Below, piece by piece: positions 1 to 9,237 of a stretch of DNA of 64,000 bases (positions are counted from its first letter, which is position 1; every line of letters begins with the position of its first letter). A model generated the notes under the pieces. That model had not been told where the DNA came from, searched no databases, and saw only the letters and a program-made list of their open reading frames with translations. The translations under genes were made by a program, and so were the position numbers. The stretch is from Kangiella sp. (GTDB lineage: Bacteria; Pseudomonadota; Gammaproteobacteria; Enterobacterales; Kangiellaceae), in contig JANQSG010000017.1 of NCBI GenBank assembly GCA_028284185.1, forward strand, positions 186,001 through 250,000. The letters run 5' to 3'.

Positions 1-1159
1 CAGTACCATGCAAAGTAATCGATTGGAATACGTCAATCATACCCGTTACCGTACCTAACAGACCCAATAGCGGTCCTACCGCAGCAATCACTTTAATCAA
101 GTTGATGCCACGTTCAATCTTAGGAGTTTCTTTTAATACGGCTTCATCAAGCTTCAACTCTAAGTTTTCAGTATCTTCATTCTTATTAGCTAGATACACC
201 TTCATAATACGACCCAATGGATTGTTCTTTGGTGTACTGCTTTTCTTTTGCGCACTGATCGCCGGACCAGTAACTACAAACAATGAAATGAAACTAATCA
301 CAAAAATAATCAAACCAATAGTTAAAAGAATGGCAACTGCAATACCTGCAACTCCCATATATTTAACCGTGGTCAAACGCTCAAATAAACCAATTTTTAG
401 CTTTTGGATTTGTAAAATACCGCCTTTTGAGGGGTCAACATATAAACTGCCATAACCTGCAGAAACACCACTATAGTCATTAAGTGTTCCTAAGACTTTT
501 GCCCCTGGCTGTACTTGCAATTCGGAAATATCACCATCCTCATAAACCAGGTATTCACCACTTTCTAACAAGTTGAATGCACCAATACGCTTAACAGTTT
601 TAGATTCAGTTAAACCTTCTTTGTTTACCACATCAGCAGTAAATGAAGTGGTTTTAGCTTGCTCAGTCATTTCCTGTAATAACAATACATAGAAATTACG
701 AAGTTCCTGCATACTTGGAGTTCCAGAGGTGTTCAAACCATCTAATAAGGCATCGCGACCAGGATACTGCGCACTGATAATGGATGCTTTTAGATCACCC
801 TGAATACTATTTGCTGACTGGCGAACCACACCAAATAACTCACCCAAGTTACCTTGTTTAGCACGTAATTCCGTTTCCAACTCGGTTAACTTTAACTCAT
901 TCGCCTGGAACTGAGCTTGCAAACTATTAGCGGTTGCTTCTGCTTGAGCCAATTTAGCTCTTGCATCACGTAACTTACGTTCTTGAGTAGCCTTATTGGA
1001 ACGAAACTCTGCTTCACGTTGAGCATTAACTTGCTTTTGAAGTTGCTCCTGGTTACGTACTTCACGTAACAAATCATCAAGTGTGGTAGCCGCATTTGCT
1101 GAGAAATTAGCTGATAAGCCGACTAAAGCAGCTAGTGATAGAGTAATTATTTTTTTCAT
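1..1159 (-). CDS. MotA/TolQ/ExbB proton channel family protein, long form (3' end outside window)
   Basis: The gene runs off the left edge, leaving about 386 codons. It opens with a signal peptide (MKKIITLSLAALVGLSANFSA), then a long periplasmic coiled-coil-like part rich in Q, A, R and E, then a transmembrane segment near residue 285 (VAGIAVAILLTIGLIIFVISF), and finally the conserved ExbB/TolQ segment with LGTVTGMIDVFQS close to the edge. Proteins of this layout supply proton-motive force to TonB-type systems in the inner membrane. Its ATG overlaps the stop of the upstream DUF3450 gene (ATGA, 1156-1159), so the two are probably translationally coupled. In known clusters an ordinary ExbB, ExbD and TonB follow; here they would lie beyond the window. 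The start is firm; the partner set is inferred. Confidence 0.88.
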   Translation of the reverse strand, partial: MKKIITLSLAALVGLSANFSANAATTLDDLLREVRNQEQLQKQVNAQREAEFRSNKATQERKLRDARAKLAQAEATANSLQAQFQANELKLTELETELRAKQGNLGELFGVVRQSANSIQGDLKASIISAQYPGRDALLDGLNTSGTPSMQELRNFYVLLLQEMTEQAKTTSFTADVVNKEGLTESKTVKRIGAFNLLESGEYLVYEDGDISELQVQPGAKVLGTLNDYSGVSAGYGSLYVDPSKGGILQIQKLKIGLFERLTTVKYMGVAGIAVAILLTIGLIIFVISFISLFVVTGPAISAQKKSSTPKNNPLGRIMKVYLANKNEDTENLELKLDEAVLKETPKIERGINLIKVIAAVGPLLGLLGTVTGMIDVFQSITLHGT

Positions 1160-1938
1160 TGTGCTGCCTCCGCCACTTCTACAGGAATCTTAAACATTTC
1201 AACTGGAACAATACCCTTAGCCATTTTAATGGCTTCGCTCACTTCAGAAATATATTCTTCAGGAAGATCAACCCATTGTTTGTCTTTCTTGTTCCAATAC
1301 TGACCACCTTTACTGTCTTTAGTCAGATAAATATAAGCCGTACGGCCGACACGTAAGAAATCAACTTTTACTGGCGTACCATCACGGTCAATTTCACCTG
1401 AAGTTGACTCCATAACGTTGCCATAACCCATCTCAATCTGATAGGCCTCTAAAATCTTACGGTACTTTTCAGAAACAGAAATATCAGCATCATCCATTAG
1501 TTTATGCAGATCTTGAACACGCTTGGTTCTAGTTTCTAAATTGAAAGGAATATCTAAAGAAACGAACTGATCCAGAGTCTTAATCATTTCATCCATCAAA
1601 GGCAAAACACCTTTTTCGGTTTCATCAATAGATTCCATTTCATTCGCCATATTGTTGATAGAGTTTTCCTGGCTTTTTACTTGGCGTCTAAGCTGAGTAT
1701 TAAAAGTTTCCAGACTATCGACACGGCTCAAAGTATTGCGATACTCAAAGGCTGCATCAGCAGCTTGTTCTGCTAATGTATTAATGCGGTTTTGAGAACT
1801 CGCCGCAGCCTTATCAATTCGTTTTTCCACTGTTACTGCTGACTCAAATGGTCCAGCGACAGCTGTTCCCCCTAATAAAGCGCTGGCGATAACAACCAGT
1901 GCTGTTTTCTTTAGTACTAATGTTTTTTTCATATACAT
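1156..1938 (-). CDS. DUF3450 domain-containing periplasmic protein
   Basis: A protein of about 260 residues with a cleavable signal peptide (LVVIASALLGGTAVAG) followed by a long helical, heptad-like region (residues about 25-110) containing many Q, N, E and R. This matches DUF3450 proteins, which are encoded directly upstream of long-form ExbB in TonB2-type operons. Its biochemical role is not known; a periplasmic partner of the ExbB-like channel is the usual proposal. Two in-frame ATGs (1938 and 1932) are possible, and a TTG at 1944 would give a longer, less likely form; no strong ribosome site decides between them. It overlaps the next gene by four bases. The 281 bases upstream show no further gene. 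Confidence 0.85.
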   Translation of the reverse strand: MYMKKTLVLKKTALVVIASALLGGTAVAGPFESAVTVEKRIDKAAASSQNRINTLAEQAADAAFEYRNTLSRVDSLETFNTQLRRQVKSQENSINNMANEMESIDETEKGVLPLMDEMIKTLDQFVSLDIPFNLETRTKRVQDLHKLMDDADISVSEKYRKILEAYQIEMGYGNVMESTSGEIDRDGTPVKVDFLRVGRTAYIYLTKDSKGGQYWNKKDKQWVDLPEEYISEVSEAIKMAKGIVPVEMFKIPVEVAEAAQ

Positions 1939-2219
1939 ACCCAAATTTCAACTTAGAAATCTATTGTTATCAATCGTATAAACGATTGCTCTGTAAAAAA
2001 GGGTTAAAAAAATTCTTTTTCACAAATTTCTTTTAAATGATGGCTCCTCGCTGGCCATCTAATAAAAACAGAAAGCCAACTATAAAGTCAAAGCATATAT
2101 CGGTCAACCAGCGTTTAAGCCTTTTGTTAACTTAATTTTACACTGACTCATCAATCCTTTGATAAGCTTTTAATGAAGCAACAGGTTATTATTTGACCAA
2201 CAACCCTGTCCTATGTTCA

Positions 2220-3434
2220 TCAGAAATTAATGCTACCGCTTAACTTTATGTACTTGGGGCTGTTGAAGCTAAACGGTTGTAGGCCATTTTGATCCAACCC
2301 TGATGAGCGATTCTGAGAATCATGCAATCCTTCCAGACCCAATAAATTTACCAGATCGATACGGATCACGACTCCTACCTGCTCCCACTGCGACTGATAC
2401 TGCACCCCAATATCCAAAATGGTTGTATCAAACCGGTTCATAGGATCTTGAGTGCCCAATTGATGATCAAATAAGCGAGCCTGCTCATGCTCCAGGCTAG
2501 CATCCACTGACCAGCTATCTGTTACCTGATATTGTCCCTCAAGCTCTATTTGCTGAGATTTAAACTGTTCAGCGCTGTACTCACCTAAAGAGCTGTTTAT
2601 CTGAGCCAGCTCATCATACGCCGTTAAATAACCGGATTGACTGGCGGCTTTAGCACTCAAAGACAGTTCATCGGTTAATTGACGGGATACCTTAATTTGA
2701 ATCGCCGAAACATCATCAATAAAACTCGGCATCAAACCATTTGCCTGAAAAGGTGAAAAATTTAGCGTTTCCAGCTGATTGCTTTGATTGAAATCCAGCA
2801 AATAATTAAATTGGTGAGCTTTATCAGCAACCAAACCAGGATTTGGTGCTTCCAGTTGGTTATCGGTTTTTAAATAAGAAATACTTACAGCCCAACTTTC
2901 ATTGAACTCCTGTTCAAACCCTAATTTCAATTGTTCTTGTGATAAAGTAGAAGGGTTATCAAAGTCGTCGTCAAAACTGATGGAAATAGGAACTTTGCGA
3001 TTACCGTAATTCAAATAGAAACGAGTGGTTTTATCAGCAGCTACTAGGCTAGTACCAAGCTGCCAGTCGTATAAATGTCGATCTTTGTGTCCAGGCCCTT
3101 TATCAAGATTAAATTGAGTATCAGCAAAATCGAGCTGGTTTAAGTCAAAAGAAACTGACCATTGCCCCTGTTGCTGTTCGGTTAATGTGGGAACTAATGG
3201 GCTGGCAAGGTGTTGATTGGCTTCCTGCTCAATAAAGATACCTGTAGGGATCGAGGTAGCAGCTACAGGCTTTGGACTAGCACTTAAACTTTGGCTGGAT
3301 AAAGCCGAAAATTCCTCAAACAGGCTGGAACCAGCTGATTCTGATGGCTTCGCTTTATCCTTTGATTCAGCGGCCAAAAGATGAGCGCTGAACAGTGAAG
3401 CGGTGATCAATACCATTAAAGTGAATTTATTCAT
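2220..3434 (-). CDS. Putative outer-membrane beta-barrel protein, family not recognised
   Basis: 404 residues. It has a signal peptide (LMVLITASLFSAHLLAA), a low-complexity Ser/Pro-rich stretch (residues about 25-60), then alternating polar/hydrophobic strands typical of a barrel (for example WSVSFDLNQLDF, TTRFYLNYGNRK) and ends in an aromatic residue after KLSGSINF, the usual C-terminal signature for outer-membrane insertion. I do not recognise a family; the strand pattern resembles the barrel half of TonB-dependent receptors, but no plug domain is visible and it is too short for one. It stands alone, between the DUF3450 operon and a divergent sap operon. A link to the neighbouring TonB-energising genes is speculative. 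The ATG at 3434 is preceded by AAGGGT, a reasonable ribosome site. Confidence 0.6.
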   Translation of the reverse strand: MNKFTLMVLITASLFSAHLLAAESKDKAKPSESAGSSLFEEFSALSSQSLSASPKPVAATSIPTGIFIEQEANQHLASPLVPTLTEQQQGQWSVSFDLNQLDFADTQFNLDKGPGHKDRHLYDWQLGTSLVAADKTTRFYLNYGNRKVPISISFDDDFDNPSTLSQEQLKLGFEQEFNESWAVSISYLKTDNQLEAPNPGLVADKAHQFNYLLDFNQSNQLETLNFSPFQANGLMPSFIDDVSAIQIKVSRQLTDELSLSAKAASQSGYLTAYDELAQINSSLGEYSAEQFKSQQIELEGQYQVTDSWSVDASLEHEQARLFDHQLGTQDPMNRFDTTILDIGVQYQSQWEQVGVVIRIDLVNLLGLEGLHDSQNRSSGLDQNGLQPFSFNSPKYIKLSGSINF

Positions 3435-3785
3435 ATGTCTGGTTATTACCCTTATATATCCTTTTTCCAGTCCAAATCAGTCTTAATGGGCTCCTGGCCT
3501 TTCAAGCCTTTTCGCTTGATTTTAACTCGACTTAACACGCATAAGTCGTTATTTATAAATGGCCTTTTTCGCCCCAATTTCAGCGCTATAGCCATTTTTC
3601 AGCAAGTATTCCAGTATAGGTAATAAAAATTAGCCTTTCAACTTGATAAATGCCAAATTTCTCCAGGAAACACAACTATTTACAATAAGTTGACGTAATT
3701 TTGATGCCTCCATATGAGATGATGTTACAAAAAGGTTCAAAATTTAACCAGATCTTGTTGATTTCTAGGTCTTAAGCGCTATTCT

Positions 3786-3794
3786 TGCTATGAT
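3786..3794 (+). promoter_or_regulatory. Candidate extended -10 element upstream of the sap operon
   Basis: The 389 bases between the divergent genes at 3434 and 3824 hold no gene. TGCTATGAT at 3786-3794 fits an extended -10 (TG-n-TATGAT), about 30 bases upstream of the sapA start. No clear -35 lies at the right distance, as is allowed for extended -10 promoters. Nothing else stands out in this gap. Confidence 0.35.
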
Positions 3795-3823
3795 TAAATT
3801 TTTGGCATTCAATCAATAATAAG

Positions 3824-5533
3824 ATGATTTTTGTATCAGGGTATAGAGTCTTTATTACAAAAGGCTTGTGGCTGCTTTTAATAATGAGCTTAACAGCTTG
3901 CCAGCCAGATCCTAGCCCTAACAAACAAACAAAACGCTCTTTATTGGTTTATTGTGCAGAAGGCAGCCCGGTTACTTTAAATCCTCAAACCAGCACTTCA
4001 GGCACCACAGTTGACGCCACCAGCGCCACCATTTTCAATCAACTGATCGATTATGTTCCAGGTACCACTAATCTACGTCCCAGCCTGGCTACCGGCTGGC
4101 AGATAAGTGAAACTGGCTTGATTTATCGGTTTGATATTAGAACAGGGGTTCATTTCCAATCAAATCAATACTTTAGCCCAAGTCGTCCATTAAATGCAGA
4201 CGATGTCATTTTTAGCCTGAATCGTCAGCGCCTTAAAGAGCATCCTTTATATAAGCTGTCCGATAGTCGCTATCCTTATTTTCAAGGACAGGGTTTAAGT
4301 CAGTTGATTACAGACATTCGTAAAATTAATGATCACCAAATTGAAATTGAATTAAGCCGACCCGAAAGCCCCTTTCTATCCATTCTGGCAACGCCTTTTA
4401 TCCCAATCCAGTCTAAAGAGTATGCCGAACAACTTGAAAAACAAAATCAGCTAGCACTATACGATAAGTTTCCCATTGGCACCGGACCATTCAGTTTTGT
4501 GGGTTACGAAGTGGATTCCTACATCCGTTTTAAACGCTTTGATGAGCATTTTGCCTATAAAAGCCAAATAAAGGATCTGGTCTATGCCATCACTCCTGAT
4601 CCCGCAATGCGCTTTGCACGTTTTGCAGCTGGTGAATGTGATGTCATGCGCTATCCGCTACCAATACACCTTAAGCTGGCAGCACAGCAGGACTCCATTG
4701 AATCAATCCAAACACCCGGTTTGAACGTTGCTTATTGGGCCTTTAACACACAAAAAGAACCATTTAATAATCCAAAGGTGAGAAAAGCGCTCAGTTTAGC
4801 CATTAACCGCCAGGCCATTATTCGCTCGGTTTATAACAATCAGGCAGTTTTAGCAGAAGGTCCGCTGGCTCCAACCTCCTGGGCCTATCAACAATCTGAA
4901 ACACCCATTGAGTATAACCCTGAAAAAGCCAAACAACTGCTAACTGAAGCTGGCTATCCAGGTGGTTTTAAGCTCGATATATGGGCCATGCCAGTGCAAA
5001 GGGGTTATAATCCTAACGCTCGAAAAATGGCTGAAATGATCCAGCAAAACCTGTTAGAAATTGGTGTAGTTTCAGAAATTGTCAGTTACCAATGGGGAAC
5101 CTTTTTACGCCGGGTGCGCTTTGGTCAACACCAAACCGTCTTGTTAGGATGGAATGCTGACAATGGTGATCCCAATAATTTCTTAACGCCCCTGTTAAGC
5201 TGTCTAGCAAGTCAGGATCGAAGCAATTATTCTCGCTGGTGCCATCAAGAATTCGATCAGATCATCATGCAAGCTCGCCAGGAATCCGATCCTGAAATTC
5301 GCAAAGAGCATTATCATAAAGCACAAAAGCTGCTCTCTAAAGAACTACCCTGGATGCCCATAGCTCACGCACAAAATAGTTTACTGGTGCGCAGTGATAT
5401 TCATGGCCTCAGACAATCACCTTTGGGCGGTATTAGCTTTGAGGGTATTGGTTTTGAACCTACAGTGAAATCAACACCAACCGAGCCAGAATCCTTAACA
5501 ACGGACAAAACCTCTCAGGAGCGACAGCCATGA
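3824..5533 (+). CDS. sapA: SapA-type periplasmic peptide-binding lipoprotein of an ABC transporter
   Basis: 569 residues, a family 5 extracellular solute-binding protein (SBP_bac_5). A lipobox LTAC puts the lipidated cysteine at residue 26, so it should be membrane-anchored, unlike the soluble enterobacterial SapA. Features shared with SapA include an early YCAEGSPVTLNPQTSTSG, the ADDVIFSLNRQ segment, GTGPFSFVGY, AGECDVMRYP, LNVAYWAFNT and a late LLSCLASQDRSNYSRWC. SapA binds peptides, including host antimicrobial peptides in some pathogens, and putrescine export has been tied to SapBCDF in E. coli. It is the first gene of a tight sapABCDF operon, and its stop overlaps the sapB start by four bases. 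Dpp-type dipeptide binding is the alternative reading. Confidence 0.85.
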   Translation: MIFVSGYRVFITKGLWLLLIMSLTACQPDPSPNKQTKRSLLVYCAEGSPVTLNPQTSTSGTTVDATSATIFNQLIDYVPGTTNLRPSLATGWQISETGLIYRFDIRTGVHFQSNQYFSPSRPLNADDVIFSLNRQRLKEHPLYKLSDSRYPYFQGQGLSQLITDIRKINDHQIEIELSRPESPFLSILATPFIPIQSKEYAEQLEKQNQLALYDKFPIGTGPFSFVGYEVDSYIRFKRFDEHFAYKSQIKDLVYAITPDPAMRFARFAAGECDVMRYPLPIHLKLAAQQDSIESIQTPGLNVAYWAFNTQKEPFNNPKVRKALSLAINRQAIIRSVYNNQAVLAEGPLAPTSWAYQQSETPIEYNPEKAKQLLTEAGYPGGFKLDIWAMPVQRGYNPNARKMAEMIQQNLLEIGVVSEIVSYQWGTFLRRVRFGQHQTVLLGWNADNGDPNNFLTPLLSCLASQDRSNYSRWCHQEFDQIIMQARQESDPEIRKEHYHKAQKLLSKELPWMPIAHAQNSLLVRSDIHGLRQSPLGGISFEGIGFEPTVKSTPTEPESLTTDKTSQERQP

Positions 5534-6489
5534 TTGGTGCATTGTTAAGACTTTTGCTAACCAGTATCGTCAGTGTATTTGGTCTGACCTTATTAACCTT
5601 CTTTATCAGCAGACAAGCCAGTAGCCCACTCCATTTTTATCGTTCTGACAATGTTTTTACTCAATATTTCGAGTATTTGGGTTTCTTGTTTAAAGGCGAC
5701 TGGGGTAAATCAAGCCTCAATGGTTCTGATGTCTTAACAGAGCTCTTAAAACATTTTCCAGCAACGTTTGAATTATTAATTTTTGCACTTTTCATTGCCA
5801 TATTTTTCGGTTTATTGTTGGGCATATTAGCAGCTAAACATCGAGGCGGCTGGTTGGACAATGGCTTAATGGGAGCAACGCTAGTTGGCTACTCGATGCC
5901 GATTTTCTGGTGGGGATTATTGTTGGTCTTATTCTTCTCGCTTTATCTAGGCATTACTCCGGTTGCAGGCAGAATTGACTATCAATACTACATCAAACCC
6001 GTGACTCGCTTCATGTTAGTTGATACTTTGATTAGCAATCATCACTATGGCTTCGCTGCTTTTTTTAATGCACTCAATCATTTAATTCTGCCAGCCATTA
6101 CCTTGAGTTGGGTACCCATGACGATCATGGCTCGTATGACCCGCTCCTCTTTAGTCAATATTTTGAAATTCGAATATATTCGTACCGCCCGCTCTAAAGG
6201 TTTATCGCAAACCCGCATTATCTGGGTACATGCACTTCGCAATGCGATGCAGTCACTACTGACCATCAGCAGTTTACAAATCAGCATTCTCATTACCGGA
6301 TTAATCATTACTGAATATATTTTTGCCTGGCCAGGGGTTGGTAACTGGCTGCTTAATGCGGTTTCCAGACAAGACTACCCGAGCATTCAAGCAGGTATTT
6401 TGGCGCTATCTTCAATTGTTATTATTTTTAATTTACTGCTTGATCTGGTAGCGAATTATCTGGATCCAAAGAAAAGGAGGCCCATATGA
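5530..6489 (+). CDS. sapB: SapB-type ABC transporter inner-membrane permease
   Basis: 319 residues, very close to the 321 of E. coli SapB. The binding-protein-dependent transport system family (DppB/OppB type) is shown by an N-terminal membrane helix (LTSIVSVFGLTLLTFFISR), several further helices, and the EAA-like cytoplasmic loop with YIRTARSKGLSQTRIIWVHA, which docks the ATPases. It also carries the usual ITEYIFAWPGVGNWLLNAV near the C-terminus. The N-terminal part before the helix bundle is shorter than in DppB, as is typical of SapB. Start overlaps the sapA stop (ATGA), and its own stop overlaps sapC in the same way, so the permease pair is translationally coupled and should form the transmembrane heterodimer. 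Confidence 0.88.
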   Translation: MIGALLRLLLTSIVSVFGLTLLTFFISRQASSPLHFYRSDNVFTQYFEYLGFLFKGDWGKSSLNGSDVLTELLKHFPATFELLIFALFIAIFFGLLLGILAAKHRGGWLDNGLMGATLVGYSMPIFWWGLLLVLFFSLYLGITPVAGRIDYQYYIKPVTRFMLVDTLISNHHYGFAAFFNALNHLILPAITLSWVPMTIMARMTRSSLVNILKFEYIRTARSKGLSQTRIIWVHALRNAMQSLLTISSLQISILITGLIITEYIFAWPGVGNWLLNAVSRQDYPSIQAGILALSSIVIIFNLLLDLVANYLDPKKRRPI

Positions 6490-7385
6490 ATTATGCCAGA
6501 ACCAATGGGCTTTCCTTTCGTTTAAAACACTGGACTGCCAAGCCCTCCTGGCAAATGTTCAGCCATAACAATGGGGCCATGCTGGGCGCTACCACCCTCG
6601 TTATCACCATCTTAATGGCGATTATAGGCCCCTGGATAGCACCCTTTGATCCGGCGCAACAATTTAGCAATCGTAGCTTTCAACCACCTCTTTGGAATCA
6701 AGGCGGTAACTTCGCTCACTTTTTAGGCACCGATGATTTAGGACGGGATCTCTTCTCACGATTATTGCATGGCGCCCGCCTATCACTAATGCTTTCGGGT
6801 TTTATCGTTCTGGTCGCTGCCGGAATAGGCGTTTTATTAGGAGCCATAGCGGCCTTTCTACCACCTTTCGTTCGTAACATCCTAATGCGGTTTATGGATC
6901 TGTTATTGTCCTTACCCTCACTGTTACTTGCCATTGCTGTAGTGGCCGTGATTGGTCCGGGATTAAACAATGCCGTCTATGCTGTAATCCTGGTGTTGAT
7001 TCCACAATTCGTAAAACTGACTCAAAGCAGTATCTCACAGGAATTAAGCAAAGATTATGCGATGGCGGCCAGACTCGATGGTGCCAGACCAATACGACTG
7101 TTATTCAAACACATTGGCCCCAACATTGTGCCTGCTATCATTATTCAACTGACTTTTAGTTTTTCAACCGCCTTACTCGATATAGCTGCACTTGGTTTTT
7201 TAGGACTGGGAGCCCAACCACCAATTGCCGAATGGGGAACCATGTTGGCAGAATCACGTGCTTATATCCAATATGCACCCTGGACTATGGCCCTGCCAGG
7301 ACTCGCCATTTTCCTGACCATACTTTCTATTAATCTGGTAGGGGATGGCCTGCGCGATGCGCTGGATCCACAGATCAACCAATAG
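6486..7385 (+). CDS. sapC: SapC-type ABC transporter inner-membrane permease
   Basis: 299 residues (E. coli SapC has 296). It has the OppC/DppC-type N-terminal segment with a helix at about residues 37-53 (TLVITILMAIIGPWIAPFDP), the LGTDDLGRDLFSRLLHGAR motif that marks this permease class, five further helices, and the EAA loop with YAMAARLDGARPIRLLFKHI. It pairs with SapB to form the translocation path. The start ATG follows AAAGGAGG at 6473-6480, a strong ribosome site. Eleven bases separate it from sapD. Membership of the sap rather than the dpp branch rests on the whole operon, not on this protein alone. Confidence 0.88.
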   Translation: MNYARTNGLSFRLKHWTAKPSWQMFSHNNGAMLGATTLVITILMAIIGPWIAPFDPAQQFSNRSFQPPLWNQGGNFAHFLGTDDLGRDLFSRLLHGARLSLMLSGFIVLVAAGIGVLLGAIAAFLPPFVRNILMRFMDLLLSLPSLLLAIAVVAVIGPGLNNAVYAVILVLIPQFVKLTQSSISQELSKDYAMAARLDGARPIRLLFKHIGPNIVPAIIIQLTFSFSTALLDIAALGFLGLGAQPPIAEWGTMLAESRAYIQYAPWTMALPGLAIFLTILSINLVGDGLRDALDPQINQ

Positions 7386-7396
7386 GATAGTCGCTG

Positions 7397-8389
7397 ATGA
7401 GTCTTCTGCAAATTGAAAATTTAACGGTTAATTTTAAAACCGATCATGGTCTGGTAACTGCAGTAGATAAGGTCAAGATGCATATCAAACCTGGGCAGGT
7501 CATTGGCGTGATTGGCGAGTCGGGCTCGGGCAAAAGCGTTATGGCCCTGGCCATTGCTGATTTACTGTCGCCCTCAGCCATTGCTCAAGCGGAACTCTTT
7601 ACTTTAGAAGGCCGCGATTTAAACCGGATGGCCGAGCAGGAACGTAAAAAACTGATTACTGATAACATATCCATTATTTTTCAAGACCCTACCTCAAGCT
7701 TGAATCCGTCATTGACCATCGGTTATCAACTGGATGAAACCATTCGCTTTCATAAAGGCGGCACTCCTAAGCAACGCAAAGAACGTGCTCTGGAACTGCT
7801 AAGTTCGGTAGGTATCAAAGATGCCAAAAGACGCTATAAGGAATATCCACATCAACTATCCGGCGGTCTGAATCAAAGAGCCATGATAGCTATGGCGCTG
7901 GCTTGCCAACCCAAACTGTTAATAGCCGATGAACCGACAACAGCACTGGATGTTACCATTCAGTCGCAAATTCTCGACCTACTAATGCGCTTGAATGAAG
8001 AATTGGACATGGCTTTAATGCTGATCACTCATGATTTTGCCATCTTGTCAGAGACCAGTGAAAAAGTGAATGTGATGTATTCCGGACAAATTGTGGAATC
8101 CGGCAGCACCTATAAACTCCTAACTGAGCCTTATCATCCTTATACCAAAGCCTTATTGGATAGTGTGCCGCATTTCGGCATGCATTATAAAAAAGGTCGC
8201 CGTCTTTATAATCTGCCAGGCTCAACTCCACCAATGCGCCACTTGCCGGTCGGTTGCTATTTAGGCCCTCGTTGCCCTTATGCCAATCGCAACTGTGTAG
8301 AGATGCCACAACTACGCAACATTCAAGGCAGACAAGTGCGTTGCCATTTTCCGCTAATCGCTACAAAAAAGGTTAAGCAAAATGGCTAA
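7397..8389 (+). CDS. sapD: SapD-type ABC transporter ATP-binding protein
   Basis: 330 residues, the same length as E. coli SapD. Walker A is GESGSGKS (about residues 40-47), Walker B is LLIADEPTTALD, and the signature is LSGGLNQR, intact at SGG whereas E. coli SapD has lost it. The C-terminal oligopeptide-transporter extension contains LPGSTPPMRHLPVGCYLGPRCPYANRNC, matching the cysteine-bearing tail of SapD/OppD. In E. coli, SapD has also been reported as the ATP-binding factor that stimulates Trk potassium uptake; whether that applies here is unknown. It overlaps sapF by eight bases. Confidence 0.87.
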   Translation: MSLLQIENLTVNFKTDHGLVTAVDKVKMHIKPGQVIGVIGESGSGKSVMALAIADLLSPSAIAQAELFTLEGRDLNRMAEQERKKLITDNISIIFQDPTSSLNPSLTIGYQLDETIRFHKGGTPKQRKERALELLSSVGIKDAKRRYKEYPHQLSGGLNQRAMIAMALACQPKLLIADEPTTALDVTIQSQILDLLMRLNEELDMALMLITHDFAILSETSEKVNVMYSGQIVESGSTYKLLTEPYHPYTKALLDSVPHFGMHYKKGRRLYNLPGSTPPMRHLPVGCYLGPRCPYANRNCVEMPQLRNIQGRQVRCHFPLIATKKVKQNG

Positions 8390-9170
8390 CTTACTTAAGG
8401 CAAAGCTTTTAAGAAAGTCTTATAAGGTATCGAATAATCCTTTTAAAGAACGTTATCTGGAAGTGTTAAAAGGGGTGAGCTTTTCCATCAATCCAGGACA
8501 AACCTTAGCGATTGTGGGCGAATCAGGTTCAGGGAAATCCACTTTGGCAAGAATATTAGTCGGTGCGGAAAAACCCGATTCAGGCGAATTACTATTTAAC
8601 GGTAACGACATCTTAAAAAATAAACACTTTGCTTGGTATAAAGACATTAGAATGGTCTTCCAAAATCCACGGACATCCTTTAATCCAAGAGCGACCATCG
8701 CACAAATTTTGGCAGAGTCATTACTTAATGCCAAAGCCGATAACTCAATGCAGATTAAGTATAAAATTGCAGAAACTCTGGAGATGGTTGGCTTAAGACC
8801 AGAATATGCAGATCGTTATCCGCATACGTTTTCGGGTGGACAAAGACAAAGAATAGCCATTGCCAGAGCATTGATGCTCAATCCAAAAATTATTGTTGCA
8901 GATGAACCTGTTTCTGCGTTAGACGTTTCAGTTCAAGCACAAATCATTAACCTGTTGCTCGATCTTCAGGAAAAATTACAACTCGCCTATATTTTTATTT
9001 CCCACGATTTAGGTTTGGTACAGCACTTTAGTGACAAAGTATTGGTAATGAATAAGGGGATACAGGAAGAATATGGTCCGGTAGGCCAAGTTTTTAGTCA
9101 ACCACAATCTCAATACACACAAAAGCTATTAGCCGCATCTGCAGGCTATAAAAGAAAAATTACAGAATAA
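8382..9170 (+). CDS. sapF: SapF-type ABC transporter ATP-binding protein
   Basis: 262 residues (E. coli SapF 268). Walker A GESGSGKS is near residue 45, the Q-loop is in VFQNPRTSFNPR, the signature is FSGGQRQRIAIARAL and Walker B is IIVADEPVSALD. The H-loop is in ISHDLG. All ATPase motifs are canonical, so both ATPase subunits of this transporter look competent; enterobacterial SapF carries a degraded signature. It lacks the long C-terminal zinc-finger-like tail of DppF/OppF, which supports the sap assignment. It is the last gene of the operon, followed 12 bases later by a strong terminator hairpin. Confidence 0.87.
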   Translation: MANLLKAKLLRKSYKVSNNPFKERYLEVLKGVSFSINPGQTLAIVGESGSGKSTLARILVGAEKPDSGELLFNGNDILKNKHFAWYKDIRMVFQNPRTSFNPRATIAQILAESLLNAKADNSMQIKYKIAETLEMVGLRPEYADRYPHTFSGGQRQRIAIARALMLNPKIIVADEPVSALDVSVQAQIINLLLDLQEKLQLAYIFISHDLGLVQHFSDKVLVMNKGIQEEYGPVGQVFSQPQSQYTQKLLAASAGYKRKITE

Positions 9171-9182
9171 CTTTCTCTCCAT

Positions 9183-9214
9183 AAAAAAAGTCCTTCAGAA
9201 AAAGGACTTTTTTT
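9183..9214. terminator. Bidirectional intrinsic terminator between sapF and ppiD
   Basis: AAAAAAGTCCTT, a five-base loop and AAGGACTTTTTTT form an 11-base stem with T runs on both strands. It ends the sap operon on the plus strand and ppiD on the minus strand. Confidence 0.88.
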
Positions 9215-9237
9215 ATTACCGAAAAGACTATTTTAGG

